Assembly: GCA_964596985.1 (NCBI GenBank)
Contig: CAZQWG010000003.1
Span: forward strand, 62,001-126,000
DNA from: GCA-020345945 sp964596985
GTDB taxonomy: Archaea > Thermoproteota > Bathyarchaeia > RBG-16-48-13 > GCA-020345945
Reading direction: 5' to 3'
DNA: 64,000 bases
The first letter of the stretch is position 1. Each line of letters opens with the position of its first letter. Position numbers and translations under genes: made by a program. Positions 45,227-53,551 of the stretch are shown piece by piece. Under the pieces are notes generated by a model, which ran no database searches, was not told the DNA's origin, and saw only the letters and a list, made by a program, of their open reading frames with translations.

Positions 45227-46600
45227 CTAGATGACCCCAAAACTCTTCAGAAGAGAGATAAGTGATGCAAGGAATGCAGCCGCTGAAACTGCCAACGCCC
45301 AAATAGCAATTCTATAGCCGGCTACGGTACCAAGCACTTCCATGTAGGAAAGGTTGGTCTGAGTCCTCTGTGAGATTTGTTCAGACAGATTCCTCCTCTC
45401 GGCTCTTAGACGGGCAAGCATCCTTTCTGTCCGCCCCAGCCAGTATTCGGAATCAGATCTAATTTTGGAAGAGAGCCTCCCCTTTTCTCCGACGGTAACA
45501 AGAGTCGATTCTAAGGTTTCTTCTCTGAACGTTTCATAGTCCTCAATTAGCAATCTGAGATGAACAATATCCTCATCCACCCGTGAAAAAATATCTTCTT
45601 CTTGGTCCCTTTGTTCCGAGTTCCGAACTATCGTGTCCATTTGATCCTTGAGAAGGCGTTTTAGGATACTCGGATCGGCTGTATCTATAGGAACAGGGAT
45701 GTCAAGTTTCTCTCTTTGAGATCTTGTTCTTTCCAATTCTTCAAGTCTGAACTTTGACCAGTACAGAGGCAGCAGGAACTTGGAAAGGTCGACCAAAAGA
45801 TTCTCTTGGGTTACCTCTCTGATCCATTCTTGTGACATTTCTGGTTCACCGAGCCTGAGAATCAGTTGGGTGGCCCGAATCGAACCTGTTCTATGAATGA
45901 TCCATTCTCTCGTACCTTGTCCGATGAGATACTTCTCCTCTACAACGGAAATTGGTGAGTCAGGATTCCAATGCAGCCAGTAGAGAATGGCATTTCTTGA
46001 CTTCTCGTCTTTCAGATGTTTCAGATGCTTCTTTGGCACCTCGTAGAATAGTGCTGCAGGATGGTTCCTCTTTCCTTCTCTGAAGTCTTGACCGAGTATC
46101 CCAGGAACCTTCAGTCTATTGATTAGATCCTCAAGACTATCTCTCATTTCTTTGACTACTACAGTTCTTGCACGGTGACGATTCCCAACCGGATCGTCAA
46201 TTTCTGATCTCTCTGCGATCTCATCGACTTTCTTTTCGATGTAGTCAGATTCAACCTTACCAGAAAAGATTACTTCGTCTGCTATCCCGATGTGCTTGCA
46301 CCAGATGACTCTTACGTATTTGAAACCAGAGGGAATACCGTTAGACTCGTCGAGTACAGTATTCCAATGAGCATACTCTACCGGAACCCAGGATTCGAAG
46401 GCAGTGCTATCGGCACTTAATTCAGTATCGGGGATTAGACTACTGAAGACCGCATTCAATTGATCTCTTTTCTCTCTTGGCACAAACTCAAATACGGCAA
46501 TCGTTTCAAGTCTGGATCGTACCTCTTCTGAAATCCTATCTAGCTCGTCTCGACCCCTCACTGTCCGAATCTCCCCAGCCTTCTCATCAGTCAATGTCAT
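45227..46600 (-). CDS. Membrane-anchored coiled-coil protein, unknown
   Basis: A 457-residue protein with no family recognised. Residues 1-370 are soluble and mixed alpha/beta, about 375-420 are heptad-rich and charged (RTERMLARLRAERRNLSEQIS), and a single C-terminal transmembrane helix follows (ALAVSAAAFLASLISLL, about 435-452). It should sit on the inner face of the membrane. AT-rich, and divergent from a HEPN RNase gene with a 236-base gap, which is a common layout for effector-sensor defence pairs. A role as the membrane sensor or effector of that pair is inferred from position only. Confidence 0.6.
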   Translation of the reverse strand: MTLTDEKAGEIRTVRGRDELDRISEEVRSRLETIAVFEFVPREKRDQLNAVFSSLIPDTELSADSTAFESWVPVEYAHWNTVLDESNGIPSGFKYVRVIWCKHIGIADEVIFSGKVESDYIEKKVDEIAERSEIDDPVGNRHRARTVVVKEMRDSLEDLINRLKVPGILGQDFREGKRNHPAALFYEVPKKHLKHLKDEKSRNAILYWLHWNPDSPISVVEEKYLIGQGTREWIIHRTGSIRATQLILRLGEPEMSQEWIREVTQENLLVDLSKFLLPLYWSKFRLEELERTRSQREKLDIPVPIDTADPSILKRLLKDQMDTIVRNSEQRDQEEDIFSRVDEDIVHLRLLIEDYETFREETLESTLVTVGEKGRLSSKIRSDSEYWLGRTERMLARLRAERRNLSEQISQRTQTNLSYMEVLGTVAGYRIAIWALAVSAAAFLASLISLLKSFGVI

Positions 46601-46836
46601 TAATTCTCTCCGATTGATATGAAAACTGTTTGATCTCGAAGTTCAACCTTCCCTTCTGAGTCAGGTTCTAGGAGTTCATCTTTACATATCTCGCCATGAG
46701 AATTCATAGTCTGGAAGAGAGGTTAGATTCTAGAATGTTGGTTCTGTTCTGATAGGAATCGAGCTGTTCTATACTCACTTTTTATCAGGTTAGACGAATC
46801 TATAACATTTAGTGTTCCTTTACACGGAACTCGTCT

Positions 46837-48414
46837 GTGGAGATCCCGATGACATCAATCAAGTTCAATGTTTGGATTGATCAAAATCATCTTCAGAAAG
46901 GATTGCCTCTATTGGATGAGTATCTGAAGAACGTCTCTCACATGGAGATTTCTTCTGGAGTCTCTATGAAAGAGGAAAAGCAGGGGAGAGTGCTGCTTGA
47001 GATATCTTGTCCAGAAGGTGACGCGGGGAGAACCGTTCTCAACCTCATTAGGGAACATTTCCCAGATCACTATATTGAAGATGGGCTCTTGGAGGACTTG
47101 AGAAGAGCTCTACCATTCTTCAATGGCATTAGAATACGAGGATTGGTGAATGTTGTTGAACAGAAAACTATGCCGAATTTCATTGAGATGCTTGTACAGA
47201 ACATCCCAGAGGAAACTTTCACAGATACTTTGGAGGTTGAAATAGACGCATTCAGGTTCTCAGAATCCTCTCATAGACAGATCGTTTTCGAATGTAGGCT
47301 TCCACTCGCCCGTTTCATTCGAGACGTACTAGAAGTTTGGTTAGCAACAGGTCTAGTGGAACTTCCAGGTCTAGACAAATTCAATGCACCCTTCCAGCAC
47401 TCCAAGCAGATTACCTTCTCGTATGAGAAAGCACATAGAAACAATCTACCGAAGCCGTTCAAGAGATACAATTGGTCTGGACAATTCATCGCCAATTATG
47501 GTTCAGGGAAAGAATTCTCCATTAAAGAGAGCAAAGAACTATACACAGAAGTTTCTCAATGTTTTCCGGCATTCTTCGGGGTTGAAACAGGCCAACTTCC
47601 ACAAGTGATTGAGCTGATCATTCCTGAACATCGGGGGCGAATTGAAAGAGTATACTTAGACTCATCGAGTGGGTCTCTGAGACTTGAAATCGAAATACAT
47701 AATCCTCAAGAGAGAGACCTCTACGCGAAAATCGTGTATCTTGATGATGGGAAAATTGTCGATCGACAGGCTCCTAGTTTCAACGAATCCAATAAGTTCA
47801 GTAGAGTACTTCCATTCAGGCCTACTAGGGTGGACGTGGACCTGATTGAGAGAGGTTTTGAAACCGACCCAGTCGATAGATGGGAGTATCGGTTGGCGAG
47901 AATGGGGTTCTTGGGGGCCGAGGTAGGGAAAGATCGCCGCTCTTTGGTCATAGAGCTTGATTACTCGATCGATGAGGATGCAGCTAAGAAACTTGAGACG
48001 ATGAGTAACGCGTATGCGAGGCTCTTTGTTCTTGAGAATGCTCTCAGACAATTTGTAAGGGACAGAATGAAAGAGGTGTTCAAAGAAGAATGGACTGAGA
48101 AAGTCCTTCCAATAGTTGAGAAGGGAAAAAAGAAGAATGATGTTGAAAGAATCGAGGAAAGACGGAAAAGTGATCCTGACGGGATTCTTGAGGAAGTCAA
48201 TTTCGCTGATTTCAGAAAGATAATCTTGGACGATTCTCTTTGGACCACGGTTTTCAAGAAGTATTTCCTGAAGAAAGAGGCGACAAGTGTCAAGTTAGCA
48301 GAACTCGGCAGGTTGAGAAATCCAATAGCACATACTAGACTATTGCCGACGATTGATCTCGAAAGGATTGAAGTCTACTATGTGGACTTGATCAATATCC
48401 TAAGAAAAGCCTAG
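46837..48414 (+). CDS. Swt1-type HEPN RNase-like protein
   Basis: A 525-residue protein. The last 150 residues match the Swt1 HEPN pattern: NAYARLFVLENALRQFVRD, a charged loop, NFADFRKIILDD, and the catalytic R-x4-H RNPIAH (Arg494, His499) followed by a final helix. HEPN dimers of this kind cleave RNA in toxin-antitoxin and abortive-infection systems. The N-terminal 370 residues are an unrecognised beta-rich part that may sense or inhibit. The annotated start could be the second Met (MTSIKF) a few codons later. Divergent from the membrane protein at 45227-46600. Confidence 0.72.
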   Translation: MEIPMTSIKFNVWIDQNHLQKGLPLLDEYLKNVSHMEISSGVSMKEEKQGRVLLEISCPEGDAGRTVLNLIREHFPDHYIEDGLLEDLRRALPFFNGIRIRGLVNVVEQKTMPNFIEMLVQNIPEETFTDTLEVEIDAFRFSESSHRQIVFECRLPLARFIRDVLEVWLATGLVELPGLDKFNAPFQHSKQITFSYEKAHRNNLPKPFKRYNWSGQFIANYGSGKEFSIKESKELYTEVSQCFPAFFGVETGQLPQVIELIIPEHRGRIERVYLDSSSGSLRLEIEIHNPQERDLYAKIVYLDDGKIVDRQAPSFNESNKFSRVLPFRPTRVDVDLIERGFETDPVDRWEYRLARMGFLGAEVGKDRRSLVIELDYSIDEDAAKKLETMSNAYARLFVLENALRQFVRDRMKEVFKEEWTEKVLPIVEKGKKKNDVERIEERRKSDPDGILEEVNFADFRKIILDDSLWTTVFKKYFLKKEATSVKLAELGRLRNPIAHTRLLPTIDLERIEVYYVDLINILRKA

Positions 48415-48455
48415 TTTTCATAAATGGAGATATGGGATAGTCAGATGATTGAGAG

Positions 48456-49031
48456 CTATCGGTCTGTAGGGATTTCCGCTTTAGGTTTATTAGGTTGAGC
48501 TACCTCGGCTACATCAGCTGAAGGCGATGGGTGATCGGATTCGCATTTCCTAGCAGTTTCTCTGATATGCCGTAGGAGGATACTGCCATCCGACTTCAGC
48601 TTTATCAGGTATTCGCCCGGTTCGACCCTCAGCCGAGATGGAAAGAACGCCATGGTCTGCTGCCACTCCTGAACCTTACCCTTCCCTCTCTTTTGTTTCA
48701 TATACGTGGCTATCCGAACCGTGAACCACTCCCCATACAATCTCCACCGACCCCATTCTCGTAATTCGCCCATCTCCACAAGTCGCTCAGCCTTATCACC
48801 TGAAGGCATCATCTTCCTGAACTTGAACTTCATCCCACAACTATCGCAGAGAAGACGGCTGCGAAGACCTTTCTCCTCCCTGTAGACTAAAGGACCGAGG
48901 CTGTACTCCTCCGTGTAGTTGACCACCGCAGATACTCGGCTCCCACATGTTGGGCACCTGAACTCAACTATCTTAGTTTCGGCAGGCGGTCGCAATGCCT
49001 CATCTCTCTTTGGGCTCTCTGAGCTTTCCAA
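48456..49031 (-). CDS. Zinc-ribbon protein
   Basis: A 191-residue protein with two cysteine pairs, CPTCG (about 26-30) and CDSCG (about 62-66), that would form one treble-clef or ribbon zinc site. A Trp-rich, basic middle (WGRWRLYGEWFTVRIATYMKQK region) follows, and the tail is Pro/Ser-rich and probably disordered. Unknown function; nucleic-acid binding is plausible. It overlaps the upstream 74-residue gene by 32 bases and is likely coexpressed. Confidence 0.6.
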   Translation of the reverse strand: MESSESPKRDEALRPPAETKIVEFRCPTCGSRVSAVVNYTEEYSLGPLVYREEKGLRSRLLCDSCGMKFKFRKMMPSGDKAERLVEMGELREWGRWRLYGEWFTVRIATYMKQKRGKGKVQEWQQTMAFFPSRLRVEPGEYLIKLKSDGSILLRHIRETARKCESDHPSPSADVAEVAQPNKPKAEIPTDR

Positions 49032-49224
49032 TGTAGGGTAGAGATCTGGTCTCCACCCTCACGCTCCTGCTCCGCTTCTCCACATATTCTGCTACAGACC
49101 GGGCTAGAGGGAAGATCTCGGCTGTGGTGTCGACAATCACTCTGACCTTCACCTCTGTGCTGGGCAAACGTCTGAACATCTCAACCATGATGTCGAGTGG
49201 TATGCGAGGTTCTCCTTGGCTCAT
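49000..49224 (-). CDS. Small protein, unknown
   Basis: A 74-residue protein, IPLDIMVEMFRRLPSTEVKVRVIVDTT.., predicted alpha/beta. No family recognised. A TGTTTAAATG box centred 31 bases upstream predicts a leaderless mRNA starting at the ATG, which supports both the gene and the start. It leads a two-gene unit with the zinc-ribbon protein. Confidence 0.6.
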   Translation of the reverse strand: MSQGEPRIPLDIMVEMFRRLPSTEVKVRVIVDTTAEIFPLARSVAEYVEKRSRSVRVETRSLPYIGKLREPKER

Positions 49225-49250
49225 CTGTTTCCACTCAAAGTATTGAAGCC

Positions 49251-49260
49251 CATTTAAACA
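49251..49260 (-). promoter_or_regulatory. TGTTTAAATG promoter
   Basis: The TTTAAA core at 49253-49258 is about 31 bases from the ATG at 49224. It is a member of the shared promoter class and is placed for a leaderless transcript. Confidence 0.55.
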
Positions 49261-49290
49261 AGGTCCAGATGCGAGTGTTCAGGAGTAGCC

Positions 49291-49401
49291 TGCTCAACAT
49301 CTCTGAGCGGATATAAACGGCGTTGAGCGTCGACCGGACATATGTTTGATCTGTCACCCTTCTGCTCAATATTATTGAGCATTTAAATAGGGGATTGAGC
49401 A
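49291..49401. promoter_or_regulatory. TGCTCA/TGAGCA operator cluster before abiE
   Basis: A perfect nine-base inverted repeat TGCTCAATA-T-TATTGAGCA occupies 49363-49381 and abuts the ATTTAAATAG TATA box (49381-49390). Related sites are an imperfect palindrome TGCTCA-n7-TGAGCG at 49291-49309 and half sites TTGAGCG at 49323 and TTGAGCA at 49395. The cluster fits autoregulation by the wHTH antitoxin encoded at 49420, a known behaviour of AbiEi. Confidence 0.65.
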
Positions 49402-49419
49402 AGCCATGTGGGATAGAAG

Positions 49420-50088
49420 ATGCCGCCCAAAGTCCCCAATATCTTCGCGCCGAAGTCCTCCAGAGTGCTGAGGGTCCTTCTCGTGGAGGCTGGTCGAGAC
49501 TGGAGCGAGAGGGAAATCGCTCAAGCCGCCGACATATCCCGAGGGATGGCCCACTACGTCTCTCGGGCCCTCATCGAGCAGGGATATCTCTCCAGGAACG
49601 AGTCCAACCGTGTCGTCTTGACGGACCCCCTGAGGTTGCTGAAAAGGTGGGCGGCCTACCACCAGTACGATACAGCAAACCAATTCTTGAGCTACCACAC
49701 ATTCGAGACAAAGGTTGAAGGTGTCTTGGAGAGGATCTCCGAGATAGACTCAAGATACGCTGCCACGGTACTGACCGGCGCCTGGTTGATAGCCCCGTAT
49801 GTCCGTCCAGTGGACCTACACTTCTACGTGCCCGAGAGTGAGACAGCGGAGGAGATCGCAGGGAGAATGGGCTTGAACCCGACTCCGCGAGGCGGAAACA
49901 TCAAGCTGGTCATACCTTACGATGAAGGGGTCTTCTATGGAGGCAGAGAGCTGAGGGGAGTCAATGTCGTCTCGAAGGTCCAACTTTACGTAGACCTCTA
50001 TAACTATCCTGCCAGGGGGGAGGAGGCGGCCTCGCGACTCCTTGAGGTGATCCTTCAGGAATGGCGAGAGAGGAAGGAGGCGGGGTGA
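49420..50088 (+). CDS. abiEi: AbiEi-like antitoxin (wHTH)
   Basis: A 222-residue protein. The N-terminal winged helix (REIAQAADISRGMAHYVSRAL recognition region, about 30-52) is followed by an AbiEi-like C-terminal domain with YAATVLTGAWLIAPYV and KLVIPYDEGVFYGG. In type IV toxin-antitoxin systems this protein represses the operon and neutralises the nucleotidyltransferase toxin without binding it. The toxin gene follows directly. A palindrome cluster at the promoter supports autoregulation. Confidence 0.75.
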   Translation: MPPKVPNIFAPKSSRVLRVLLVEAGRDWSEREIAQAADISRGMAHYVSRALIEQGYLSRNESNRVVLTDPLRLLKRWAAYHQYDTANQFLSYHTFETKVEGVLERISEIDSRYAATVLTGAWLIAPYVRPVDLHFYVPESETAEEIAGRMGLNPTPRGGNIKLVIPYDEGVFYGGRELRGVNVVSKVQLYVDLYNYPARGEEAASRLLEVILQEWRERKEAG

Positions 50089-50089
50089 G

Positions 50090-50893
50090 GTGTACGACCT
50101 CGACGCTACAAGCACGTCAATGGGTGCCCTGGTTGAACTGTGCAGGGCCCTCCGTGGTTACAGGGATGACATGGTCCTTGCCGGTGGATGGGCTCCCTAC
50201 TTCCTTACAAGAGGCCACTTCGACCACTGCGGTTCGTTAGACATCGACCTCGTCCTGAGGCCGAGGATCATTGAAAGATACGAGCGGATCAAGCAGATAA
50301 TAGAGAGGCTTGACTACCAGCCCACAGACAACGTATTCAGATTCGAGAAGCAAGTCACCTCTCCGAGGACAGGAAACAAGCACAATGTTGAACTGGACTT
50401 CCTGACCGAACCGGAAGGGGCGGAGAGGCTCCCTGAAGACTGGCTTCAATCAGTGCAGAGGGATCTGAAGGCGTGCATCATCGAGGGGTCCAGCGTGGTC
50501 TTCAGACACAACTATGAGGTCGAGTTCAAGGCGGTGATGCCTGGGGCTGGTGAGGCATCTGCCAGGATAGCCGTCGCAGATATCGTAGGCTCCCTCACCA
50601 TGAAAGGGCTGGCACTATACAGGATGAAAGACAAAGACAGCTACGACATATACGCAGTAGCCGGCTTCCACGAAGGCGGCCCGATACAGGCCTCGAAAGC
50701 CTACTCCGAAGCTGTGAAAGCTGGGAATGGACCTGAGAAGGCCGTGCTGGACGGCTTGGACGAGATCAAGGAAGCCTTCTCATCCACCACAGCTCAAGGC
50801 CCCGCAGCCGTAGCAAGGTTTGTTGGGGTGGAGGATGCGAGAACAGACTCCTACCAGCGGCTTAGGGCATTCGTAGAGAACTTGAGATTCTAG
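50090..50893 (+). CDS. abiEii: AbiEii-like nucleotidyltransferase toxin
   Basis: A 267-residue nucleotidyltransferase of the AbiEii/DUF1814 kind: LAGGWAPYF (30-38), GSLDIDLVL with Asp51 and Asp53, ELDFLTEP, and a C-terminal KGLALYRMKDKDSYDIYAV that carries the Lys and KDxxD motif. AbiEii-family toxins transfer nucleotides to tRNA acceptor ends and block translation. The GTG start lies one base after the antitoxin TGA, with a GGAGG-rich stretch just before, so translation is coupled. Confidence 0.8.
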   Translation: MYDLDATSTSMGALVELCRALRGYRDDMVLAGGWAPYFLTRGHFDHCGSLDIDLVLRPRIIERYERIKQIIERLDYQPTDNVFRFEKQVTSPRTGNKHNVELDFLTEPEGAERLPEDWLQSVQRDLKACIIEGSSVVFRHNYEVEFKAVMPGAGEASARIAVADIVGSLTMKGLALYRMKDKDSYDIYAVAGFHEGGPIQASKAYSEAVKAGNGPEKAVLDGLDEIKEAFSSTTAQGPAAVARFVGVEDARTDSYQRLRAFVENLRF

Positions 50894-51001
50894 TACAGGA
50901 CCAAGTGAGCTTGTGGGTCTCCTAACCCTCCAATGATACGCTCTAGTACACTATCTTAGATGAGTAACGATAATTCTATTCTGCGTTTGGTAAGCCATCC
51001 T

Positions 51002-51214
51002 CTACTTTTGTCTCTCCAACCATTTCTCATAATAGGACTCATACTGATCTGAAGTGTTGTCCTGAGATGGGGCCTTTGTCCCCATCCAACTGTATCCTTC
51101 ACCTTCCACTAAGCCACAACGTGGGCAACATTTGGTGCCGTCCGGCGTGACGATCAAGTGGGTGTTGCATTCTTCGCACACGTCTTCAATTTCCGCTTGG
51201 TCTTTAGCTCTCAA
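51002..51214 (-). CDS. TFB-like zinc-ribbon mini-protein
   Basis: A 70-residue protein whose centre, CEECNTHLIVTPDG..CPRCGLVEGEG, has the C-x2-C...C-x2-CGxV order of the N-terminal zinc ribbon of archaeal TFB (TFIIB). The cyclin-fold core that contacts TATA-TBP is absent. It could contact RNA polymerase as a competitor or accessory factor; that is inference. It lies 12 bases after the basic protein at 51227-51973, probably in one transcript. Confidence 0.55.
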   Translation of the reverse strand: MRAKDQAEIEDVCEECNTHLIVTPDGTKCCPRCGLVEGEGYSWMGTKAPSQDNTSDQYESYYEKWLERQK

Positions 51215-51226
51215 TATAACTCCCTT

Positions 51227-51973
51227 CTATGCATTTTCTTGGTCAGTTGAGTCCTTGCTTGGGAAGGCTCTTGGGGCATATCGCCAGGCTAAACGGGTGC
51301 GCTTTTTCTTCTCAGTTTCATGTTTATGTTTAGTACTTTTTTCGTGCATCCCCTTCCAAGCAGCGGTTGGCCATTTGTTGGGATTCTTCAATATCTCATC
51401 CTGCAATCGGATAAGAGCGTCTGTAACTCTTGCTCTGGGAAATTCTATCTTTATGTTTCCCTCTTCTCGTTTCCTGCTTCTCGCCATCAATTTTCTCATT
51501 TCTTTCTTGACCCTTTCTTTTCTTCTCTTGCGAGATTCAGGAAAAGCATGTTTCCTTAACCATCTAAGCGAGCTGACTAGTGAGTTGAACTCTGTATGAG
51601 ATCTGAATTCTGGAAGAAAACTCAAACCCAAGATATGAATCCTAGGACAGATGTATGGGACTTGCCCCAAGGTACGAATCCTCCTTGTATGGATTACTCG
51701 TACAAAGTCCTTCTCTGCAAGCCCATTGAAGATATTCTTGGCCATACGGGAGGCTTTTTGTGGGCGTTCAGTAAGCTTATGCTCTTTCTTATAGTCTTGA
51801 GAAACGAAACGAAGGATTTCCTTCCCTGCAGTCTCGACATCAAGGAATCCTTGCTGACATGCCAACCAGTATGTACACATCGTAACATTATTCATCTGTG
51901 AAAGAAGGTAAACAATCTCGGAGATTTTCTCAAAGTCATTAACTTCAAGGGTTTCACGATTCACATATTGCAC
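51227..51973 (-). CDS. Basic protein, unknown
   Basis: A 248-residue protein. The first 110 residues are helical (ISEIVYLLSQMNNVTMCTYWLACQ..) and may be a wHTH: VIHTRRIRTLGQVPYI reads like a wing region. The last 110 residues are very Lys/Arg-rich and should bind nucleic acid. No named family. The start is GTG. AT-rich, with a TFB-like zinc ribbon gene directly downstream. Confidence 0.5.
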   Translation of the reverse strand: MQYVNRETLEVNDFEKISEIVYLLSQMNNVTMCTYWLACQQGFLDVETAGKEILRFVSQDYKKEHKLTERPQKASRMAKNIFNGLAEKDFVRVIHTRRIRTLGQVPYICPRIHILGLSFLPEFRSHTEFNSLVSSLRWLRKHAFPESRKRRKERVKKEMRKLMARSRKREEGNIKIEFPRARVTDALIRLQDEILKNPNKWPTAAWKGMHEKSTKHKHETEKKKRTRLAWRYAPRAFPSKDSTDQENA

Positions 51974-52499
51974 CCGTGGAGGCAGACCAAGGAACTTCCG
52001 TCCCCAATTAGGGTCTATCAGTAAAGACTTTGAAATCCCTCATCCCTCCCCAAGAGAAGTTGACTACCTTCGACGTGAGTAATGCAATTTCTCTCTTGCC
52101 GGTAATTTGAATCTTTGCGTGGCATGCCATGATTCGAATAGCGAATGAACGACACCTACTTCTAGTAAAAAGGGAGCCTTAATTCTTAGGAAGATGGGGC
52201 GACATCGCCTCCCTAACCTAGACACATTTCGATTATGGAGCGTAGTGAGTCCTCAAGGGCTCAACAAAGGACCTCCAGATTTCCATATACAATGGGCTTG
52301 AGATACATCCAAACCGATCTACAGTAGCCCTCCGCTAACCATCGACGCCGCCCCCAAGAGAGGTGATCAGAAAAAAGCGCAAGACGAGAGCGGAGCGAGA
52401 GACCTGCCTCATACGGTCAACTTTTAGATCCCTGGACTCCTCGCTACTGAAATAATCACCCGCGTTTAAGATCCCGACCACCGTACCAACAGAGCCCTG
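51974..52499. other. Region without a supported gene
   Basis: Neither strand shows a frame with coding character over this stretch. A GGCGA-CAT-CGCC hairpin lies near 52199-52210. GTTTAAG at 52463-52469 is placed about 30 bases before the ATG at 52500 and may be the TATA box of that gene. Confidence 0.35.
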
Positions 52500-52727
52500 A
52501 TGCATGTAGACGAGTGCCCCAAATGCGGTGAGCCTGGATACACCACTATCTACTACACCAGATGCGGGAAGAAAGGGTGCAAGTGTCGCAGGGGAGAGCT
52601 CCACGGACCATACATGGTGGTACGCCACTACGAAGGGTACGACCGTGAAGACCCGGGGCATGGGAGGAGGACTGGGAGATGCTACATACCGGTGGAGACG
52701 TGGAAGGCCTCAATGAAAAGCAGCTGA
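52500..52727 (+). CDS. Small zinc-binding protein
   Basis: A 75-residue protein with CPKCG (6-10) and CGKKGCKC (22-29), then GPYMVVRHYEGY. The order resembles short archaeal phage/plasmid proteins of the DUF6788 kind, from memory rather than search. Probably one zinc site; role unknown. The annotated ATG is within 35 bases of a GTTTAAG box. Confidence 0.55.
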   Translation: MHVDECPKCGEPGYTTIYYTRCGKKGCKCRRGELHGPYMVVRHYEGYDREDPGHGRRTGRCYIPVETWKASMKSS

Positions 52728-52959
52728 GACCAACAAACAAAGAGAAGAGTCGAAAATAGGGGTTCTCCTCGTCAATTCTCTTTGGGGCAACCGTCTACGA
52801 GCTCTCAGAGAAACGAGGTATCGGCTAACGGTTTCAGCGCATCCGAGACAACCAACATACAAATGATCAGGGAAGTGGCGCTGTAACATTCCCAACACGT
52901 TCTTCTGAGTGTTAACTCTTGGCACATGAAGGCTGGGTTCACAACAGCATCGTTAAAGC

Positions 52960-52977
52960 ATGTGTAACATTACACAT
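52960..52977. promoter_or_regulatory. Perfect 18-base inverted repeat before the membrane protein gene
   Basis: ATGTGTAA-CA-TTACACAT ends 22 bases before the ATG at 53000. A related TGTAACATT half site lies at 52882-52890. It looks like an operator overlapping the transcription start. Confidence 0.5.
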
Positions 52978-52999
52978 ATCTCATGGGGTTAACTGAGGG

Positions 53000-53551
53000 A
53001 TGGAAGGCGAAGAAGACCGATCGAAGTTAGCATATGAGGCTCTATGCGAGGAAACTAGGCGACGAGAAAACAGCCTCTTAATCATGGGCACTATCTTTGT
53101 CATAGCATCGCTATCTCTTCTTGGGGAGGCACTGAAAGGAGGAAGTAAGAATCAACTCTTCCTTGCCACACTTGGCATTCTCTCGTACTGGATTTGGTAC
53201 CTCCTTTACGTCAAAACTTCACAGAAATTGGATTCTATCTATTATTGTAGGATCCGCGAGATAGAGAGAGAAGAACTGCACATTTGTGCTTACAGATACG
53301 TTCACAGCAAGACAAGATGTAAGTGGTGGATGAAGTTACGTCGAATGTTTTGGGGGGTCATAGGCTATCTGCTTTTGGCTACGTATGTCTGTTGGTCCTA
53401 TTACATATGGTCGTGCACGTGGAGAGTACTGAGACTTACGGCTGCAATATCTATCGCAATCGTAATCATCGATCTGGGGTTCCATTATCTCTTAGAACAG
53501 AAACACCAAGAATGCAAGAACAAAGAAGATTATGATCCATCCGTCAAGTAA
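53000..53551 (+). CDS. Four-helix membrane protein, unknown
   Basis: A 183-residue protein with transmembrane helices near residues 27-46, 52-70, 117-137 and 146-164. A soluble Cys/His-containing loop separates the two hairpins (REELHICAYRYVHSKTRC). The charged N-terminus is cytosolic. This two-hairpin topology occurs in several small effector or pore-like proteins, but no family is assigned. Stand-alone gene with a palindrome at its promoter and a strong hairpin 175 bases downstream. Confidence 0.55.
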   Translation: MEGEEDRSKLAYEALCEETRRRENSLLIMGTIFVIASLSLLGEALKGGSKNQLFLATLGILSYWIWYLLYVKTSQKLDSIYYCRIREIEREELHICAYRYVHSKTRCKWWMKLRRMFWGVIGYLLLATYVCWSYYIWSCTWRVLRLTAAISIAIVIIDLGFHYLLEQKHQECKNKEDYDPSVK

